Assembly (NCBI GenBank): GCA_948441955.1
Contig: CAOJQZ010000088.1
Location: 1-8,364, forward strand
Origin: an uncultured Lachnospiraceae bacterium
Lineage (GTDB): Bacteria > Bacillota > Clostridia > Lachnospirales > Lachnospiraceae
DNA: 8,364 bases
Direction: 5' to 3'
Part shown: positions 6,638 to 8,364 of the stretch, in pieces
Numbering within the stretch: position 1 is the stretch's first letter
Layout: the number at the start of each line of letters is the position of its first letter
The notes under the pieces: model-generated
Database searches by the model: none
Told to the model about the DNA's origin: nothing
Seen by the model: the letters and a program-made list of their open reading frames with translations, nothing else
Made by a program: the position numbers and the translations under genes

Positions 6638-7354
6638 ATGGAGCATTCACATATTCTGGTTGTAGACGATAATTGTGAAATCCGGGAGATTATACGTGTG
6701 CTGCTTAGCGGAGAAGGCTTTCAAATTACAGAAGCGGCCGACGGCGAAACTGCACTGAGGTTAACAAAAGAAAAGAGCTTTGACCTGATTATCCTTGATA
6801 TTATGATGCCGGGATTAAACGGCTATCAGACATGTCTTGAAATACGTAAAAACAGCAACGCGCCCGTTCTCTTCTTAAGCGCCCGCACGAAAGAAGGGGA
6901 TAAGACTCTCGGTTTTTCAAGCGGAGGAGACGACTATCTGGCAAAGCCCTTTTCCTACAGTGAGCTTATAAGCCGCAGCAAAGCGTTAATCCGGCGCTAT
7001 CAGGTGTATAAGGGAAAGGATATGATGGACGATAAAAAGACAGATAAGACATCCGGGCCCTTTACCTGCCAGCATCTTGAAATTGATGAACAAAAAGAAG
7101 AGGTTCGTTCAAATGGGCAGCTTCTTGAGCTTACGGATACAGAATATGCCGTCCTTCTTCTTCTGATAAAAAACCGGCGCCAGATATTTTCTGCCAGCCG
7201 GCTCTACGAGACAATCTGGAACGAGCCCTACTATTACGGCGCAAATAATACGGTTATGGTCCATATACGTAATCTGCGGCTTAAAGTGGAAAAGGATCCC
7301 AAAAATCCGGCGATCATAAAAACTGTCTGGGGAAAGGGGTACCGCTGTGATTAA
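6638..7354 (+). CDS. OmpR/VanR-type DNA-binding response regulator
   Basis: The 238-residue protein has a receiver domain at about 5-115 and a winged-helix trans_reg_C DNA-binding domain at about 142-237, the normal OmpR length. The receiver has all key residues: the acidic pair Asp10-Asp11, the phospho-acceptor Asp54 (in LIILDIMMPGLNG), Ser81 and Lys103 in the KPF motif. The output domain shows LTDTEYAVLLLLIKN, the turn YYYGANNTVMVHIRNLRLKVE and the closing TVWGKGYRCD. The linker (about residues 119-136) is charged and slightly long. AGGAGG at 6621-6626 precedes the ATG by 11 bases, somewhat wide spacing. The gene overlaps the histidine kinase gene by 8 bases and is divergent from the glycosylation operon. 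Autoregulation and control of that operon through the CTTAAGAA repeats are likely but inferred. Confidence 0.96.
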   Translation: MEHSHILVVDDNCEIREIIRVLLSGEGFQITEAADGETALRLTKEKSFDLIILDIMMPGLNGYQTCLEIRKNSNAPVLFLSARTKEGDKTLGFSSGGDDYLAKPFSYSELISRSKALIRRYQVYKGKDMMDDKKTDKTSGPFTCQHLEIDEQKEEVRSNGQLLELTDTEYAVLLLLIKNRRQIFSASRLYETIWNEPYYYGANNTVMVHIRNLRLKVEKDPKNPAIIKTVWGKGYRCD

Positions 7355-8364
7355 GAAAATAAAAAATTTAAAAATCCGCACCCAGTTTGCACTTCTGATT
7401 TTATGTGCCGGACTTGTTTCCTTCTTTTTATTTGAAGTCTTATGGTCAAATAAATGGCCCATTACCCGCTTTCTTACAGGTACTGATTTTCTGTACACCC
7501 AGATAAGCGACACGGGCTTTATAAACGAACTGTATGAAACGGCAAAGGAATATGATATTCCTGATTCTGAAGATGACATGGAAGCTGTTGAGGCTTTAAT
7601 CCCTTTTCTTAATATAGCGGACAAATATACCAGCATCTATATTTATGATCTGGAAGACGGATTATACCGGGCAGGAAGGCATGCTCCCATTATGGACGAT
7701 CATGATTTCCGTATCTTTTTTGATATAGGATACCGTATGGCAAACGGCGAAGGGGAGGAGGTTCAGGCGATGCCTCTTGAGTTCAGGAACGGCAGCGCTT
7801 TTGTCATGCTTTATAATTACCAGCATGCCCTCGTCTCCTATCCTTATCTGATGGGTTGCCTGATTCTTTGTCTTCTTCTGTTCCTTGGCATTGTCCTTTT
7901 CTTTTTAAACCGGAAAATGCATTCTGTTCTGATATTAAAGAGAGAAATCCTCACTATGGCGTCCGGCGATCTGACCCACGTTCTGCCGGACCTTGGCGGC
8001 GACGAAATTGGAATTCTTGCAGAAGAATTAGATGGTCTTAGAAATTCCTTAAGCGAAACGATGCTAAAGGAGCAGGAAAGCCGAAAGGCAAACCAGGATC
8101 TTATTACCGCCCTGTCCCACGACCTTCGTACTCCCCTTACAATCCTGACAGGGTATCTGGAGGTGCTTCATCTGAAGCGAAATCCGGAAGCACAGGAGGT
8201 GTACCTGAAAAGATGCATCAAAAAAGCTGAGGATATTAAAGAGCTGACGGATAAAATGTTTGAGTATGCATTGGTTTCCGAAGAAAATGAGACACCGGAT
8301 TTCACATGGATTACTACAGATTTTATAGAACAATGCCTTACTGAAAACTGCGACTTTATAAAGC
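7347..8364 (+). CDS. Sensor histidine kinase with HAMP domain; 3' end cut off
   Basis: The frame is open from GTG at 7347 to the window edge, giving 339 complete codons with no stop. The GTG overlaps the response-regulator stop by 8 bases and follows AAAGGGG with 7 bases of spacing; the next in-frame ATG is far inside, so GTG is the best start. A membrane helix spans about residues 14-33 (FALLILCAGLVSFFLFEVLW). It is followed by an outer sensing region of about 130 residues that is acidic and aromatic (YIYDLEDGLYRAG, PIMDDHDF). A second helix at about 166-187 comes next, then a HAMP linker with ASGDLTHVLPDLGGDEIG. The dimerisation helix has the H-box LSHDLRTPLT with phospho-acceptor His258. 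The N box and ATP-binding domain lie beyond the window. It should phosphorylate the preceding response regulator. The stimulus is unknown, though an envelope signal is plausible from the neighbouring operon. Confidence 0.95.
   Translation, partial: MIKKIKNLKIRTQFALLILCAGLVSFFLFEVLWSNKWPITRFLTGTDFLYTQISDTGFINELYETAKEYDIPDSEDDMEAVEALIPFLNIADKYTSIYIYDLEDGLYRAGRHAPIMDDHDFRIFFDIGYRMANGEGEEVQAMPLEFRNGSAFVMLYNYQHALVSYPYLMGCLILCLLLFLGIVLFFLNRKMHSVLILKREILTMASGDLTHVLPDLGGDEIGILAEELDGLRNSLSETMLKEQESRKANQDLITALSHDLRTPLTILTGYLEVLHLKRNPEAQEVYLKRCIKKAEDIKELTDKMFEYALVSEENETPDFTWITTDFIEQCLTENCDFIK

Noticed and set aside
7109..7636. Minus-strand open frame of 175 codons opposite the response regulator and kinase
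   Set aside because: It lies antisense to two well-supported genes, shows no recognisable domain, and gains its length from the codon bias of the opposite strand.

Overview
The window looks like chromosomal DNA from an anaerobic Gram-positive of the class Clostridia, most likely Lachnospiraceae. This is inferred from AGGAGG-type ribosome binding sites, moderate G+C, the Gram-positive protein families present and dense short operons. No sequence search was possible. There are seven genes. Two run off the edges: the first lacks its 5' end and the last lacks its 3' end. I found no RNA gene, mobile element or CRISPR array. No gene-free stretch exceeds about 185 bases.

Left part (1-2820). A large cytoplasmic-looking protein of unknown function, possibly a DUF3863/DUF3864-type carbohydrate-related protein, overlaps a 72-residue zinc-ribbon protein by 28 bases. 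The pair converges on an AraC-family regulator on the minus strand. One short hairpin between them can serve both directions. The regulator appears to have its own promoter at 2787-2815.

Middle part (2828-6453, minus strand). A two-gene operon encodes a CsbB/GtrB-type polyprenyl-phosphate glycosyltransferase and a large YfhO-family membrane protein. In the established model for this pair, the first enzyme loads a sugar onto a lipid carrier on the inner face of the membrane. The second, a GT-C-type enzyme, moves it onto a cell-envelope polymer outside; in Bacillus and Listeria this is lipoteichoic acid. A GtcA-like flippase is expected but is not in the window. A strong intrinsic terminator closes the operon.

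Right part (6454-8364). Divergent from that operon is a two-component system: an OmpR/VanR-type response regulator and a HAMP sensor histidine kinase whose genes overlap by 8 bases. The 184-base divergent spacer holds three CTTAAGAA copies, the last inside a perfect 14-bp palindrome, with weaker copies between them at roughly helical-turn spacing. These sites overlap plausible promoters in both directions. The most interesting hypothesis here is that the response regulator controls both its own operon and the envelope-glycosylation operon.
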